Assembly (NCBI RefSeq): GCF_048820975.1
Contig: NZ_JBMEUF010000001.1
Location: 248,001 to 312,000 of the forward strand
From: Glaciecola sp048820975
Lineage (GTDB): Bacteria; Pseudomonadota; Gammaproteobacteria; Enterobacterales; Alteromonadaceae
DNA length: 64,000 nucleotides
Direction: 5' to 3'
This document shows positions 1 through 8,968 of the stretch, one piece after another; the first letter of the stretch is position 1; each line of letters starts with the position of its first letter. The notes under the pieces were generated by a model. The model worked only from the letters and a program-made list of their open reading frames with translations, was not told the origin of the DNA and did not search any database. The position numbers were made by a program, and so were the translations under genes.

Positions 1-1303
1 GAGGTACTTCTGGACCTATGTAGCGAACTTTTGGCCCTAAATCACGATGCGTTAATTTAAACCATGCTCGGGCAAACACCTCACTGAAGTAGTCAGGGTT
101 ATTATAAAACTTTTCTGAAATATCACGATAAATTGGGTCCATTTTCATTGCCATATCAGCATCAGTCATAATAGGGTTATAACGTTTGCTTGGGTCTTCA
201 ACGTCAACAGGCTTATCTTCTTCTTTAATGTTGATAGGCTCCCATTGTTCCGCACCTGCAGGTGATTTTTTCAGTTCCCAGTCGTAGTTTAACAACAGTT
301 CAAAGTATCCATTGTCCCACTGTGTTGGATTAGTTGTCCACGCACCCTCAATGCCGCTTGATACAGTATCTCGACCAATTCCGCGAGTTTCATTGTTCAT
401 CCAGCCTAAGCCTTGCTCTAAAATATCAGCGCCTTCTGGATCAGGCCCAAGATTTTCTGCGTTTCCATTACCATGGCATTTGCCCACAGTATGGCCGCCT
501 GCAGTCAGTGCTACCGTTTCTTCATCATTCATTGCCATTCGAGCAAAGGTTTCACGCACATGTAAAGCTGTTTTAAGCGGATCTGGCTTTCCATTCACAC
601 CTTCTGGATTAACGTAAATAAGGCCCATTTGTACCGCGGCTAATGGATTCTCCATTGAATCAGGCGCTTCAACGCTGTCATAACGCTCGTCACTAGGTGC
701 GAGCCATTCTTTTTCCGCTCCCCAGTAGGTGTCTTTTTCAGGGTGCCAAATATCAGCGCGACCAAATGCAAAGCCATAGGTTTTTAAGCCCATGCTTTCG
801 TATGCGACTGTACCGGCAAATACTAAAAGATCAGCCCAACTCAGTTTATTGCCATACTTCTTTTTTATAGGCCACAGTAAGCGGCGAGCTTTGTCTAAAT
901 TAACGTTATCGGGCCAAGAATTCAAAGGTGCAAAACGCTGGTTACCAGTAGAAGCGCCTCCGCGGCCATCCGCAATTCTATATGAACCTGCAGCGTGCCA
1001 TGACATTCTAATCATCAAGCCACCATAATGACCCCAGTCAGCAGGCCACCACGACTGCGAATTAGTCATAAGTTCAATCATGTCTTTTTTTAAGGCATCA
1101 AAATCAAGCGTTTTAACTACTTCACGGTAATCAAAATCTTCGCCTAAGGGATTTGTTTTAGTGTCATGTTGGTGAAGAATATCTAAGTTAAGAGCTTCCG
1201 GCCACCAGTCCATATTAGACGTGCCAGAAGCTGTTAAACCACCGTGCATAACTGGGCACTTTTTTGCAGAATCGTTTACATCGCCTATCTTTGCATTACT
1301 CAT
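1..1303 (-). CDS. katG: Catalase-peroxidase KatG (partial, C-terminus beyond the left edge)
   Basis: Bifunctional haem enzyme that removes H2O2 by catalase and peroxidase activities. I translated the minus strand from the ATG at 1303: an open frame of about 434 codons runs off the window, so roughly 300 residues of a family of about 720-740 are missing. The distal haem pocket is intact (Arg99, Trp102, His103 in RMSWHAAGSYR). Tyr230 (in GLIYVNPEG) and Met256 complete the Met-Tyr-Trp cross-link typical of KatG, and His271 in AGGHTVGKCHG is the proximal haem ligand. No signal peptide is seen, so it should be cytoplasmic. An AGAGG ribosome site lies about 8 nt before the ATG. It stands alone downstream of the lipA hairpin. 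OxyR control is usual for the family, but I could not recognise a clear OxyR site here. Confidence 0.96.
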   Translation of the reverse strand, partial: MSNAKIGDVNDSAKKCPVMHGGLTASGTSNMDWWPEALNLDILHQHDTKTNPLGEDFDYREVVKTLDFDALKKDMIELMTNSQSWWPADWGHYGGLMIRMSWHAAGSYRIADGRGGASTGNQRFAPLNSWPDNVNLDKARRLLWPIKKKYGNKLSWADLLVFAGTVAYESMGLKTYGFAFGRADIWHPEKDTYWGAEKEWLAPSDERYDSVEAPDSMENPLAAVQMGLIYVNPEGVNGKPDPLKTALHVRETFARMAMNDEETVALTAGGHTVGKCHGNGNAENLGPDPEGADILEQGLGWMNNETRGIGRDTVSSGIEGAWTTNPTQWDNGYFELLLNYDWELKKSPAGAEQWEPINIKEEDKPVDVEDPSKRYNPIMTDADMAMKMDPIYRDISEKFYNNPDYFSEVFARAWFKLTHRDLGPKVRYIGPEVP

Positions 1304-1650
1304 TTACTTTACCTCTTTGGGGATAAAATGTAGTGACTTGTCAATACATGTGAACATAAGATTTAATCAATAGTAAATCGGTACTCTGAAAGAATATAGT
1401 GAGTTTTTCAGATGCAGCTAAACTAGTTTATCGATTAGAAAGTGCAAATCTTTATAGGGTGAAATGATAGTAAATGCGTAAAACCATCACTTTAGATTTA
1501 TAAAGATCAAACGCATTTAAACATAGCATTAGAAAATAATATGGGAGGGGAGTTTGTGGTGTTGTTATAGCTACTTACTGCTAAGTAAAAAAAAACCTTT
1601 TTACCAATACCAACAGTAAGTAGCTAACGCTTATAATCTTTAGAAAAAAT
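1304..1650. other. Intergenic region between lipA and katG (katG 5' region)
   Basis: There are 347 bases without a convincing gene. The part next to katG (1304-1560) is AT-rich and should hold the katG promoter on the minus strand. A TTGACA hexamer close to the gene has no matching -10 at normal spacing, so I do not assign a promoter. The part next to lipA holds the hairpin listed separately. Confidence 0.6.
1568..1626 (-). terminator. Long-range inverted repeat downstream of lipA, probable terminator
   Basis: A perfect 13-bp inverted repeat, TAGCTACTTACTG (1568-1580) and CAGTAAGTAGCTA (1614-1626), encloses a 33-nt loop. The loop contains its own A-tract/T-tract pairing (GTAAAAA near 1585 with TTTTTAC near 1602). 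It begins 25 nt after the lipA stop. The minus-strand transcript carries a run of U inside the structure rather than after it, so this is not a textbook intrinsic terminator. Confidence 0.5.
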
Positions 1651-2613
1651 TTACTTAACTTCTACACCAGCAGCTTGTTTGTCTGCATGGTAGCTTGACC
1701 TTACCATTGGACCACAAGCCGCGTGAGTAAAGCCAATTTCTTTTGCGTAGTCACCTAACAAATCAAATTCTGCAGGTGTAACGTAACGTTTAACAGGGTA
1801 GTGATGCTTACTAGGCTGTAAGTACTGTCCTAAGGTTAACATATCAACCTTGTGTGAACGCAAATCATCTAAAACGCTTTGCATCTCTTCGCTTTCTTCG
1901 CCCATACCCATCATCAAACCTGACTTGGTCGGGATGCTTGGATGCTGCTCTTTAAATTTCTTGAGTAAATCAAGAGACCACTGGTAATTTGCACCCGGAC
2001 GGCATTCACGATAAAGGCGCGGGATAGTTTCTAAGTTATGATTGAACACATCAGGAGTGGCTTGTTTAAATATTTCTAAAGCTCTGTCCATTCGCCCACG
2101 AAAATCGGGCACTAATACTTCAATTGTAGTAGTGGGGCTGTGCTCTCTTATTGCTTTTATACAATCTACAAAATGCTGAGCGCCACCGTCACGTAAATCA
2201 TCACGGTCAACCGAGGTAATAACCACGTAGCGTAGGTTCATTTCAGCAATAGTTTTAGCTAGTTTTTCGGGTTCCTCAGCGCTCGGAGGTAAAGGCTTAC
2301 CGTGAGCAACATCACAAAACGGACAACGGCGTGTACATATATCCCCTAGGATCATGAACGTAGCTGTACCATGATTAAAGCACTCAGCCAAATTAGGACA
2401 ACTTGCTTCTTCACAAACTGAATGCAGTTTATTTTTACGTAAAGTCTTTTTTATATGGTCAATACGGTCAGTTGTTGCTGGTAATTTTACTTTAATCCAA
2501 GCAGGTTTACGCAGCATATCTGCTTTTTCTGTAGGGACTATAGTAATGGGGATATGTTTAACTTTATCTTCATCACGAAGTTTTACACCAGCTTGAGAAC
2601 GTGGGTTACTCAT
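1651..2613 (-). CDS. lipA: Lipoyl synthase LipA
   Basis: Radical-SAM enzyme that inserts two sulfurs at C6 and C8 of protein-bound octanoyl groups, giving the lipoyl cofactor of 2-oxoacid dehydrogenases and the glycine cleavage system. It has 320 aa, the usual length. The auxiliary [4Fe-4S] cysteines are Cys67, Cys72 and Cys78 (CEEASCPNLAEC). The radical-SAM triad is Cys93, Cys97 and Cys100 (CTRRCPFC). The C-terminal RSSYHADKQ holds the conserved serine region that ligates the auxiliary cluster. The ATG at 2613 overlaps the end of lipB by 8 nt, so the two are probably translationally coupled. It acts directly after LipB. One client, the SucA complex, is encoded at the other end of this window. 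Confidence 0.98.
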   Translation of the reverse strand: MSNPRSQAGVKLRDEDKVKHIPITIVPTEKADMLRKPAWIKVKLPATTDRIDHIKKTLRKNKLHSVCEEASCPNLAECFNHGTATFMILGDICTRRCPFCDVAHGKPLPPSAEEPEKLAKTIAEMNLRYVVITSVDRDDLRDGGAQHFVDCIKAIREHSPTTTIEVLVPDFRGRMDRALEIFKQATPDVFNHNLETIPRLYRECRPGANYQWSLDLLKKFKEQHPSIPTKSGLMMGMGEESEEMQSVLDDLRSHKVDMLTLGQYLQPSKHHYPVKRYVTPAEFDLLGDYAKEIGFTHAACGPMVRSSYHADKQAAGVEVK

Positions 2614-3292
2614 TAAAACCTTCTTTATGTATCAATGGGTGGAGATTCAATAGTTTGCAAAAGTTTTCAACTACTTGCTTTTTAGCTTCAGCAATAGTTT
2701 GAATACCATGAAGACGTTTGCTGTCGGTCATTTCAAGCCCAGCGTAACCACAGGGGTTTATTCGCTGAAATGGGCTTAAATCCATATCTATATTAAGTGC
2801 TAAACCATGAAAAGAGCAGCCTTTTCTTATGCGTAAACCTACTGAGCAGACTTTTTGCTCATTAATATACACACCTGGGGCATCTTTTTTAGCATATGCT
2901 TCAATTCCGTACGGCTCTAAGCTTAACACAATACAGTTTTCAAGGGCACTTACTAAATCCCTTACACCAAGCTTTCTACGACGTATATCTAATAAAACAT
3001 ACATCATTAGTTGGCCGGGACCGTGGTAGGTGACTTGCCCGCCTCTATCAACAGGAACCACCGGGATATCACCGGTTGCTAAAAGATGTTCTTCTTTTCC
3101 TGCTTGCCCTTGAGTAAAAACGGCTTGATGTTCTAAGACCCAAATTTCATCGGCGCAATGTTCGTCGCGTTCATCAGTAAATGATTTCATCTTATCCCAT
3201 ATAGGGAGGTATGGCTGAAATCCTAAATCTCTTACTAAAACAGGCAATTCTTTGCGTTTAGTATGTATCTCAGAATGGGGAGAATTACTCAA
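2606..3292 (-). CDS. lipB: Lipoyl(octanoyl) transferase LipB
   Basis: Transfers octanoate from acyl carrier protein to lipoyl domains, the step before LipA. It has 228 aa. The family signature RGGQVTYHGPGQ lies at residues 83-94. Lys147 (in QKVCSVGLRI) and Cys181 (in INPCGYAGLEM) match the catalytic Lys/Cys pair. The start is a TTG at 3292, two bases after the ybeD stop; no ATG or GTG lies between it and the conserved N-terminal VRDLGFQPY, so the TTG is favoured although the ribosome site is weak. It sits in a tight ybeD-lipB-lipA operon order. The 3' end overlaps lipA by 8 nt. Confidence 0.97.
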   Translation of the reverse strand: MSNSPHSEIHTKRKELPVLVRDLGFQPYLPIWDKMKSFTDERDEHCADEIWVLEHQAVFTQGQAGKEEHLLATGDIPVVPVDRGGQVTYHGPGQLMMYVLLDIRRRKLGVRDLVSALENCIVLSLEPYGIEAYAKKDAPGVYINEQKVCSVGLRIRKGCSFHGLALNIDMDLSPFQRINPCGYAGLEMTDSKRLHGIQTIAEAKKQVVENFCKLLNLHPLIHKEGFNE

Positions 3293-3294
3293 AG

Positions 3295-3558
3295 CTATAG
3301 AACCACGCGAACCAATTCTAATTTAGATATTTCCACATAAATACTTTCCATGTGGTCTTTGCTTGTTACCTGGACCGAAATTGACAATGAATGATAATTG
3401 CCTTTTGCACTCGGTTTAACTTTGGGTGAATAATCACCTGGTGCAAGTTCTTGTAGGCGATTAATAACTACATCAGGTAGGTCAGGGTGGGCTACGCCCA
3501 TAACCTTAAATGTTTGTAGGCATGGAAATTCTAACAATTCATCAAACTTTGTATCCAT
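3295..3558 (-). CDS. ybeD: YbeD/DUF493 family protein
   Basis: Small protein of 87 aa in the DUF493 (YbeD) family, matching E. coli YbeD in size and place between dacA and lipB. The family has a ferredoxin-like fold resembling amino-acid-binding ACT regulatory domains. It is often annotated as a lipoate regulatory protein, but the mechanism is not settled. The conserved FPC...FKVMG start and the C-terminal VYxxIxxLxxVxxxL pattern are visible. It lies 2 nt downstream of dacA and 2 nt upstream of lipB, so all three are probably on one transcript. Confidence 0.93.
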   Translation of the reverse strand: MDTKFDELLEFPCLQTFKVMGVAHPDLPDVVINRLQELAPGDYSPKVKPSAKGNYHSLSISVQVTSKDHMESIYVEISKLELVRVVL

Positions 3559-3560
3559 GG

Positions 3561-4715
3561 TTACTCTTCCAATCCTGTTTTAAGATTAAACCAATCCAAG
3601 GCCTGGCTAATAAAGCCACCTTCTTCAACTTCTTCTAAAGTAACAAGGGGGTAGGTAATAAGTACTTCATCATCTAATACAATGTTTAGTGTTCCTACAG
3701 TCATGCCTTTTTCAATAGGTGCTTGAAGTTGAGTACTTAGCTCAAAGTTGGCTTTTAACTCTTTTGCTTGGCCGCGCGGAATAGTCATAGGTGTACTAGA
3801 ATTAATACCTAAACTTACTGTTTCTTTAGCGCCCATGTAAATACGGTGATCAGCAAAACTGTGGCCGGCTTCATAGGGTGTTACCGTTTCATAAAAGCGG
3901 AAGCCGTATCGAAGAAGCTTTTTATTTTCAGCTTTTCTTGCTCTTTCACTTTCAGTACCCATTACCACTGACACTAAACGCATGTCACCTTGGGTAGCTG
4001 ATGTAATTAAGCTGTAGCCAGCGTCTGACGTGTGGCCAGTTTTTATACCGTCTACGTTTAGGCTCTTGTCCCAAAGTAAGCTATTACGGTTAAATTGTTT
4101 TATACCATTATAAGTAAATTCTTTTTCGCTATAAATGGCATACATGTCAGGCGTTTCAGTTATAAGAGCTGATGATAAAGTTGCCATATCACGAGGAGAG
4201 GTGTAGTGGTCAGCGTTGTGTAGGCCGTGGCTGTTAACAAAGTTAGTGGCTGTCATGCCTAAGTTTTGTGCATGGGCGTTCATCATGCTAGCAAATGCTT
4301 CTTCACTACCGGCAATATGTTCTGAAATCGCCACACACGCATCGTTACCTGATTGCACAACAATTCCCATTAAGAGATCGCTAACCGAAACTTGTGTACC
4401 TACTTCAATAAACATTTTTGATGAGTCAGGAAAGTTTTTGGCCCAAGCGTTCTCAGAAATAGTCACCATGTCATTTAATGAGATGTTACCGGCTTGCAGC
4501 TCTTTACCTACCACGTAAATAGTCATTATTTTAGTTAAGCTAGCAGGCGCTAAACGTTGGTCAATGTTTTTTTCAGCTATGATATGGCCTGTGGTATGGT
4601 CAACTAACATATATCCACTTGCCGCCACCGCCGGCGGTGGAGGAATTACAATTGCAGCGTTCGCTGCGTGTAAAACCATAGTTATCCATAATGTCACAAG
4701 TATTTTAAAACGCAT
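3561..4715 (-). CDS. dacA: D-alanyl-D-alanine carboxypeptidase (PBP5/6 type)
   Basis: Periplasmic, membrane-anchored DD-carboxypeptidase that trims the terminal D-Ala from peptidoglycan pentapeptides and helps keep rod shape. It has 384 aa, normal for PBP5/6. A signal peptide is predicted at residues 1-20 (ends HAANA). Penicillin-binding motifs are S59LTK62, SGN at 122-124 and KTG at 225-227. A C-terminal beta domain is followed by a tail containing ALDWFNLKTG, which would form the amphipathic anchor. It lies in the dacA-ybeD-lipB-lipA block downstream of rlpA. The choice of dacA over dacC or dacD rests on synteny. Confidence 0.96.
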   Translation of the reverse strand: MRFKILVTLWITMVLHAANAAIVIPPPPAVAASGYMLVDHTTGHIIAEKNIDQRLAPASLTKIMTIYVVGKELQAGNISLNDMVTISENAWAKNFPDSSKMFIEVGTQVSVSDLLMGIVVQSGNDACVAISEHIAGSEEAFASMMNAHAQNLGMTATNFVNSHGLHNADHYTSPRDMATLSSALITETPDMYAIYSEKEFTYNGIKQFNRNSLLWDKSLNVDGIKTGHTSDAGYSLITSATQGDMRLVSVVMGTESERARKAENKKLLRYGFRFYETVTPYEAGHSFADHRIYMGAKETVSLGINSSTPMTIPRGQAKELKANFELSTQLQAPIEKGMTVGTLNIVLDDEVLITYPLVTLEEVEEGGFISQALDWFNLKTGLEE

Positions 4716-4869
4716 TTTATTTCCTGAATTAGTGTTAAAAATTATTCGAAAATCATATTCAAATATTAGCCAGCAATTTTAGCTGATTGTGACAACAAAC
4801 TACAGTCGAAACACGGTTTTAGTTTGTATCTTTACCAATATACTGTTTGATTTATGTTCCGTTGAGACA

Positions 4870-4892
4870 AAATTAAGGGAATTACCCCCTTG
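4870..4892 (-). terminator. Weak hairpin downstream of rlpA
   Basis: On the minus strand, just after the rlpA stop, AAGGG and CCCTT arms (4887-4891 and 4875-4879) flank a short loop and are followed by AATTTTG. It could be a weak intrinsic terminator separating rlpA from dacA. The stem is short. Confidence 0.35.
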
Positions 4893-5822
4893 TTAGGGCG
4901 AAACCTCTACAGCGAAAGCTTGGTCAAACCCTATTTTGTACAATTCTTTGATTAGTTTTTCTGCTTTTTGTTCATTCGCAAGTGGCCCTAATTGTAATTT
5001 ATATATATTAGCAACCTTTGGGGTGTTAGTTGATACTTGCAACAAGTTACTCAAGCCCACGGCTAAAGATTTAACTTTTTCTTCATTTTGTATAGCCATT
5101 ACTTGCACAAACAATCCTGGCAAGTTCGCCTGTTCAGAAGTAGGACTGGCTTCAGCTACCGGAACTGAATTGGGCGTTTGTGCCAGTAATACAGGAGGCG
5201 CGGCTTCAACAAGTGGAGCCGTAGGCTCTGATTTTCCAACGCTAACTAGTCCATTCTCACTCACGTGCACAACTTCTATTTTTATATCGGCAACGCCATG
5301 TTCGTGAAACCCTAGTTTTTTAGCTGCACCGTACGATAAATCTAAAATACGGTCATCATGAAATGGACCACGGTCATTTACTCTTACAATGGTGTGCTCA
5401 TTATTGGCTAAATTTGTCACTTTCACAAAAGAGGGAAGAGGCAAGGTTTTGTGCGCAGCACTTAAAGCAAACATGTCAAAAGTTTCGCCATTAGCTGTTT
5501 TATGACCATGAAACTTTTGCCCATACCATGAAGCTTTACCTTCAGCTTCATAGCCTTTGCCGGTAATGAGCGGTGTGTAGTATTGCCCCAAAACTTGATA
5601 AGGGCGACTAGTCCACACATTATAGGGTTCATATTTAGGTGTTACGTCAGTATATTTAATTTCGCCGTAATCGTAATTAGGTGCTGAATCTTCTGCTATT
5701 TTATATCTCCCTTGAGGAGATGAATTACATCCTTGCAACACGCCTAGAATAAAAATAAACAAGCAAATTAGCTTACGTTGTTTTGAGATAAGAGATAATG
5801 AACAGGTAGCCGTGTAGTGCAT
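4893..5822 (-). CDS. rlpA: Septal ring lytic transglycosylase RlpA (SPOR lipoprotein)
   Basis: Outer-membrane lipoprotein that cleaves denuded glycan strands at the septum. It has 309 aa. A type II signal peptide ends at a lipobox with Cys32 (VLQGC). A double-psi beta-barrel domain covers about residues 93-185. Glu113, His124 and Asp150 have the same spacing as the catalytic Glu120/His131/Asp157 of Pseudomonas aeruginosa RlpA. A Pro/Ala/Ser-rich linker (about 190-230) leads to a C-terminal SPOR domain (about 232-308) that binds denuded septal peptidoglycan. E. coli RlpA lacks detectable glycosidase activity while the Pseudomonas enzyme is active; the intact triad here suggests an active enzyme. 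It lies between rodA and dacA, the usual order. Confidence 0.95.
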   Translation of the reverse strand: MHYTATCSLSLISKQRKLICLFIFILGVLQGCNSSPQGRYKIAEDSAPNYDYGEIKYTDVTPKYEPYNVWTSRPYQVLGQYYTPLITGKGYEAEGKASWYGQKFHGHKTANGETFDMFALSAAHKTLPLPSFVKVTNLANNEHTIVRVNDRGPFHDDRILDLSYGAAKKLGFHEHGVADIKIEVVHVSENGLVSVGKSEPTAPLVEAAPPVLLAQTPNSVPVAEASPTSEQANLPGLFVQVMAIQNEEKVKSLAVGLSNLLQVSTNTPKVANIYKLQLGPLANEQKAEKLIKELYKIGFDQAFAVEVSP

Positions 5823-5919
5823 AGCAATAATCCTTCATTCGCCCTTATTTAGCTTTTGGTACTTACACCAAAAGATTGAGCGTTATATTTATAGAAATTG
5901 TTATTAAACAAACAGTTTG

Positions 5920-7035
5920 TTATCTGGATAACAATCGTTTTTGTGTACTAATTGCCATAAGAATACCAAACCCAGCCATTAAGGTCACCATCGATGTTCC
6001 CCCATAACTAATGAGCGGCAATGGAACGCCTACAACAGGTAAAATTCCTGACACCATCCCCATGTTAACAAACACATATACGAAGAAGGTTAGGGTAATA
6101 CTACCCGCCAGTAATTTGCTAAATGTATCTTGCGCTCTATTGGCGATGTACAAGCCTCTTAAAATAATACACAAGTACATAAATAGTAAACCTGCCACAC
6201 CCATGAGTCCGAATTCTTCGCTAAATACGGAAAATATGAAGTCAGTATGGCGTTCAGGCAAAAATTCTAACTGAGATTGAGTTCCCTGCAACCAACCTTT
6301 ACCTTCAATCCCGCCTGAACCGATTGCTATTTTAGATTGAATGATATGGTAGCCCGATCCAAGTGGATCACTTTCAGGATCTAAGAAAGTAATGACTCGT
6401 TGCTTTTGATAATCTTTCATTAAGAAAAACCACATGATAGGGGCAAATGCGCCACCTAACATCGATATAAAAGCAATCAACTTCCAGCGCATTCCGGCTA
6501 AAAACAAAACAAATATGCCACTTGTAGCAACTAATAAAGATGTACCCAAATCAGGTTGCTTTGCAATCAATATGGTTGGAATAAACACAAGTACAAAGCC
6601 CCAAAAAACGTCCTGTAAACGAGCAGGTAAGCTATGTTTACTTACGAACCAGGCAATCATCATAGGCATGGCAAGCTTCATTATTTCAGAAGGTTGAAAT
6701 CTAAAAAAGCCAAGGTCAAGCCAGCGCTGAGCGCCTTTACCCATTACCCCAAATAACAATACGGCCAGCAGCAGCACAATACCGACCGTATAAAAGTATA
6801 TTGCTACACGCCTATACGCCATAATTGGGATTTGTGCCAAAATAAACATAATAGCAATTGCGAGTCCTAAGCGAACGAGCTGGCGATTAACTAGCTCCCA
6901 ATCTTGCCCGCCTGATGAGAAAATTGTTAGCAAGCCAATTCCCATTAAACAACCAAGTGAAAATAGTAAAAAACCGTCTATATGAATGCGCTCTAAGAAG
7001 CTTTGCTTATTGGTTTTAAATTCAGTCTTTTTCAT
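5920..7035 (-). CDS. rodA: Rod-shape SEDS glycosyltransferase RodA (MrdB)
   Basis: SEDS-family peptidoglycan glycosyltransferase that polymerises lipid II together with PBP2 in the elongasome. It has 371 aa and about ten hydrophobic segments. Family hallmarks are FRFQPSEIMKLAMP (the SEDS PSE motif) and LPERHTDFIFSVFSEEFG in the large periplasmic loop, plus the C-terminal VPLPLISYGGTS. Its ATG overlaps the mrdA stop by 4 nt (ATGA type), so translation is coupled to PBP2. No missing key residue was seen. Confidence 0.97.
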   Translation of the reverse strand: MKKTEFKTNKQSFLERIHIDGFLLFSLGCLMGIGLLTIFSSGGQDWELVNRQLVRLGLAIAIMFILAQIPIMAYRRVAIYFYTVGIVLLLAVLLFGVMGKGAQRWLDLGFFRFQPSEIMKLAMPMMIAWFVSKHSLPARLQDVFWGFVLVFIPTILIAKQPDLGTSLLVATSGIFVLFLAGMRWKLIAFISMLGGAFAPIMWFFLMKDYQKQRVITFLDPESDPLGSGYHIIQSKIAIGSGGIEGKGWLQGTQSQLEFLPERHTDFIFSVFSEEFGLMGVAGLLFMYLCIILRGLYIANRAQDTFSKLLAGSITLTFFVYVFVNMGMVSGILPVVGVPLPLISYGGTSMVTLMAGFGILMAISTQKRLLSR

Positions 7036-8966
7036 TGTTCAGCCAATGATGATGTAGTTTGGCTAACTGCGTTGACAGGTACTTGAGCCATATTTTCCGT
7101 TTCGTTATTTTTTTCCTGCGCTTCAAAATAATAATCCATTACATGCCTGGCTAATGGAGCGGCATTTGACCCACCGCCACCTACATTTTCAATAGCGACC
7201 GCTATACTTATTTGTGGATCATCATAAGGGGCATAACCAATATACATAGCATTGTCACGCAAATTTTCATTCACCGATTCAGCCTCGTATTCAGCATCTT
7301 GTGCAATGGTAAACAATTGGGCTGTTCCGGTTTTACCTGCCGCTATATATTTCGCGCCTCGGTATGCTGAATGGGCGGTACCGTGCTCTCTATTAACGGT
7401 GCCGTAAAGTGAATCGAGGACTATGTCCCAATTCGCCTCATTTTTTACCGCAATTACTGCGCTTTCTTTAAGCGGCTCATCTACTAACTCGCCTTCAACT
7501 AAAAAGCCTTTTAATAATGTTGGTGTGAACTTACGTCCTTTGTTTACCAAAATATTCAGAGAATTTGCTAGCTGTAGAGGGGTAGCGTTCCAGTAGCTTT
7601 GCCCGATTCCAACAGAAATAGTGTCACCTATGTACCAAGGCTCATTAAATCTAGCTCGCTTCCATCCTCGACTGGGTAAAATAGCTTGGGATTCTTCATA
7701 TAAATCAATGCCTGTAAATTCACCGAAACCAAATTGACTCATAGAATCATGAATACGATCAATCCCTAAGCGATAAGCCAAATCGTAATAAAAGGTATCG
7801 CATGACACTTCAATAGATTTTGTTACATCAACTTTTCCGTGGCCATATTTTTTCCAATCTCGCCAAACGTGCGACACATTGCGCAATTGATAAACCCCGC
7901 GGTCACGAATTTCGGTTTCGCTGTCAATTACACCTTCTTCTAAGCCTAATAAAGCCAAATGCGGCTTAATAGTAGATGCGGGCGGATATCGCCCTTGGGT
8001 AGCTCTATTTAATAGTGGGCTGTATTTAGAATTTAATAATTTCGAATATTCAGTTTGGCTTATGCCATGAACGAATAAATTGGGATCATAGCTAGGACTT
8101 GAATACAAAGCTAAAACGCCACCTGTTTTTACGTCGGTAATCACAACTGAGCCACGGCGACCCGCTAATTCTTCTTGAGCCTTTTGTTGCAAGGTAATAT
8201 CAATATTAAGCACAATATCTTTACCTGGGGTAGGGGGCTGAAAATCTAATACGCGAATAATTCGCCCCTTGTTATTTACTTCAACCTGCTGAAAGCCCAC
8301 CTTACCGTGCAAAATGCGTTCATGAAATTTTTCGACACCCTGTTTACCAATATCATGGGTTGCAGCGTAGTTTGCTTCCTCTCCATTTGCTTTTAATTTT
8401 TGTACATCGCGCTTGTTGATGCGCGCAACATATCCAAGCATATGGGTAAGGGTGTCTCTAAATGGATAAAATCGTGATAAGCGTGCTTCAATAGTCACAC
8501 CGGCAAACTTATGTTGGTTAGCTGAAAATAGGGCTACGTCATCATGGCTAAGTTGTTGGCGCAGTGCAACGGGCTTGAATCGGCGCTGGCGTTTACGATC
8601 TCGATGAAAACGTGTTATTTCAGCAGGGGTAATATCCATTAATTGCGTGATTTCAGCTAAAGTTTGCTCTAAATCGTCTACTTCTTCAGGAACAACTTCT
8701 AAACTAAATACGGGCCTGTTTTCAGCGAGTATTACACCGTTTCTGTCATAAATTAACCCACGATTTGGTGCAACAGGTAACACTTTTATGCGGTTACCAT
8801 TTGACTGCGTCTGATAATCTTCAAATTGTCGAACTTGTAAATCATACAAGTTGATTAAGATAAGAAGCATGAACGCAATAACGAAAAAGACGGAAACGAA
8901 GGCTCTGCGAGCAAAAAGATTTGCCTCAGCACTATGATCCCGAATTGTCTGTTTCGCTTTTGCCAT
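7032..8966 (-). CDS. mrdA: Penicillin-binding protein 2 (PBP2)
   Basis: Class B transpeptidase that cross-links peptidoglycan during cell elongation, with RodA as partner. I choose the ATG at 8966, giving 644 aa that begin MAKAKQTIRDHS. It sits 2 nt after the rlmH stop with a GAGAG ribosome site. An in-frame GTG at 9008 would add 14 residues inside rlmH and is less likely. One N-terminal TM helix lies at about residues 22-46, followed by the pedestal domain. Transpeptidase motifs are S331TIK334, SCD at 388-390 and KTGT at 545-548. The C-terminus is a low-complexity Asn/Gln/Thr tail. It lies in the rsfS-rlmH-mrdA-rodA-rlpA order common in gammaproteobacteria. Confidence 0.97.
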   Translation of the reverse strand: MAKAKQTIRDHSAEANLFARRAFVSVFFVIAFMLLILINLYDLQVRQFEDYQTQSNGNRIKVLPVAPNRGLIYDRNGVILAENRPVFSLEVVPEEVDDLEQTLAEITQLMDITPAEITRFHRDRKRQRRFKPVALRQQLSHDDVALFSANQHKFAGVTIEARLSRFYPFRDTLTHMLGYVARINKRDVQKLKANGEEANYAATHDIGKQGVEKFHERILHGKVGFQQVEVNNKGRIIRVLDFQPPTPGKDIVLNIDITLQQKAQEELAGRRGSVVITDVKTGGVLALYSSPSYDPNLFVHGISQTEYSKLLNSKYSPLLNRATQGRYPPASTIKPHLALLGLEEGVIDSETEIRDRGVYQLRNVSHVWRDWKKYGHGKVDVTKSIEVSCDTFYYDLAYRLGIDRIHDSMSQFGFGEFTGIDLYEESQAILPSRGWKRARFNEPWYIGDTISVGIGQSYWNATPLQLANSLNILVNKGRKFTPTLLKGFLVEGELVDEPLKESAVIAVKNEANWDIVLDSLYGTVNREHGTAHSAYRGAKYIAAGKTGTAQLFTIAQDAEYEAESVNENLRDNAMYIGYAPYDDPQISIAVAIENVGGGGSNAAPLARHVMDYYFEAQEKNNETENMAQVPVNAVSQTTSSLAEQ

Positions 8967-8968
8967 GC

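Noticed and set aside
312..1028. Plus-strand frames within the katG region
   Set aside because: Antisense shadows of katG, which reads through on the minus strand with all catalytic motifs.
1340..1440. OxyR site or sigma-70 promoter for katG
   Set aside because: A TTGACA is present but there is no -10 at normal spacing and no convincing OxyR repeat pattern.
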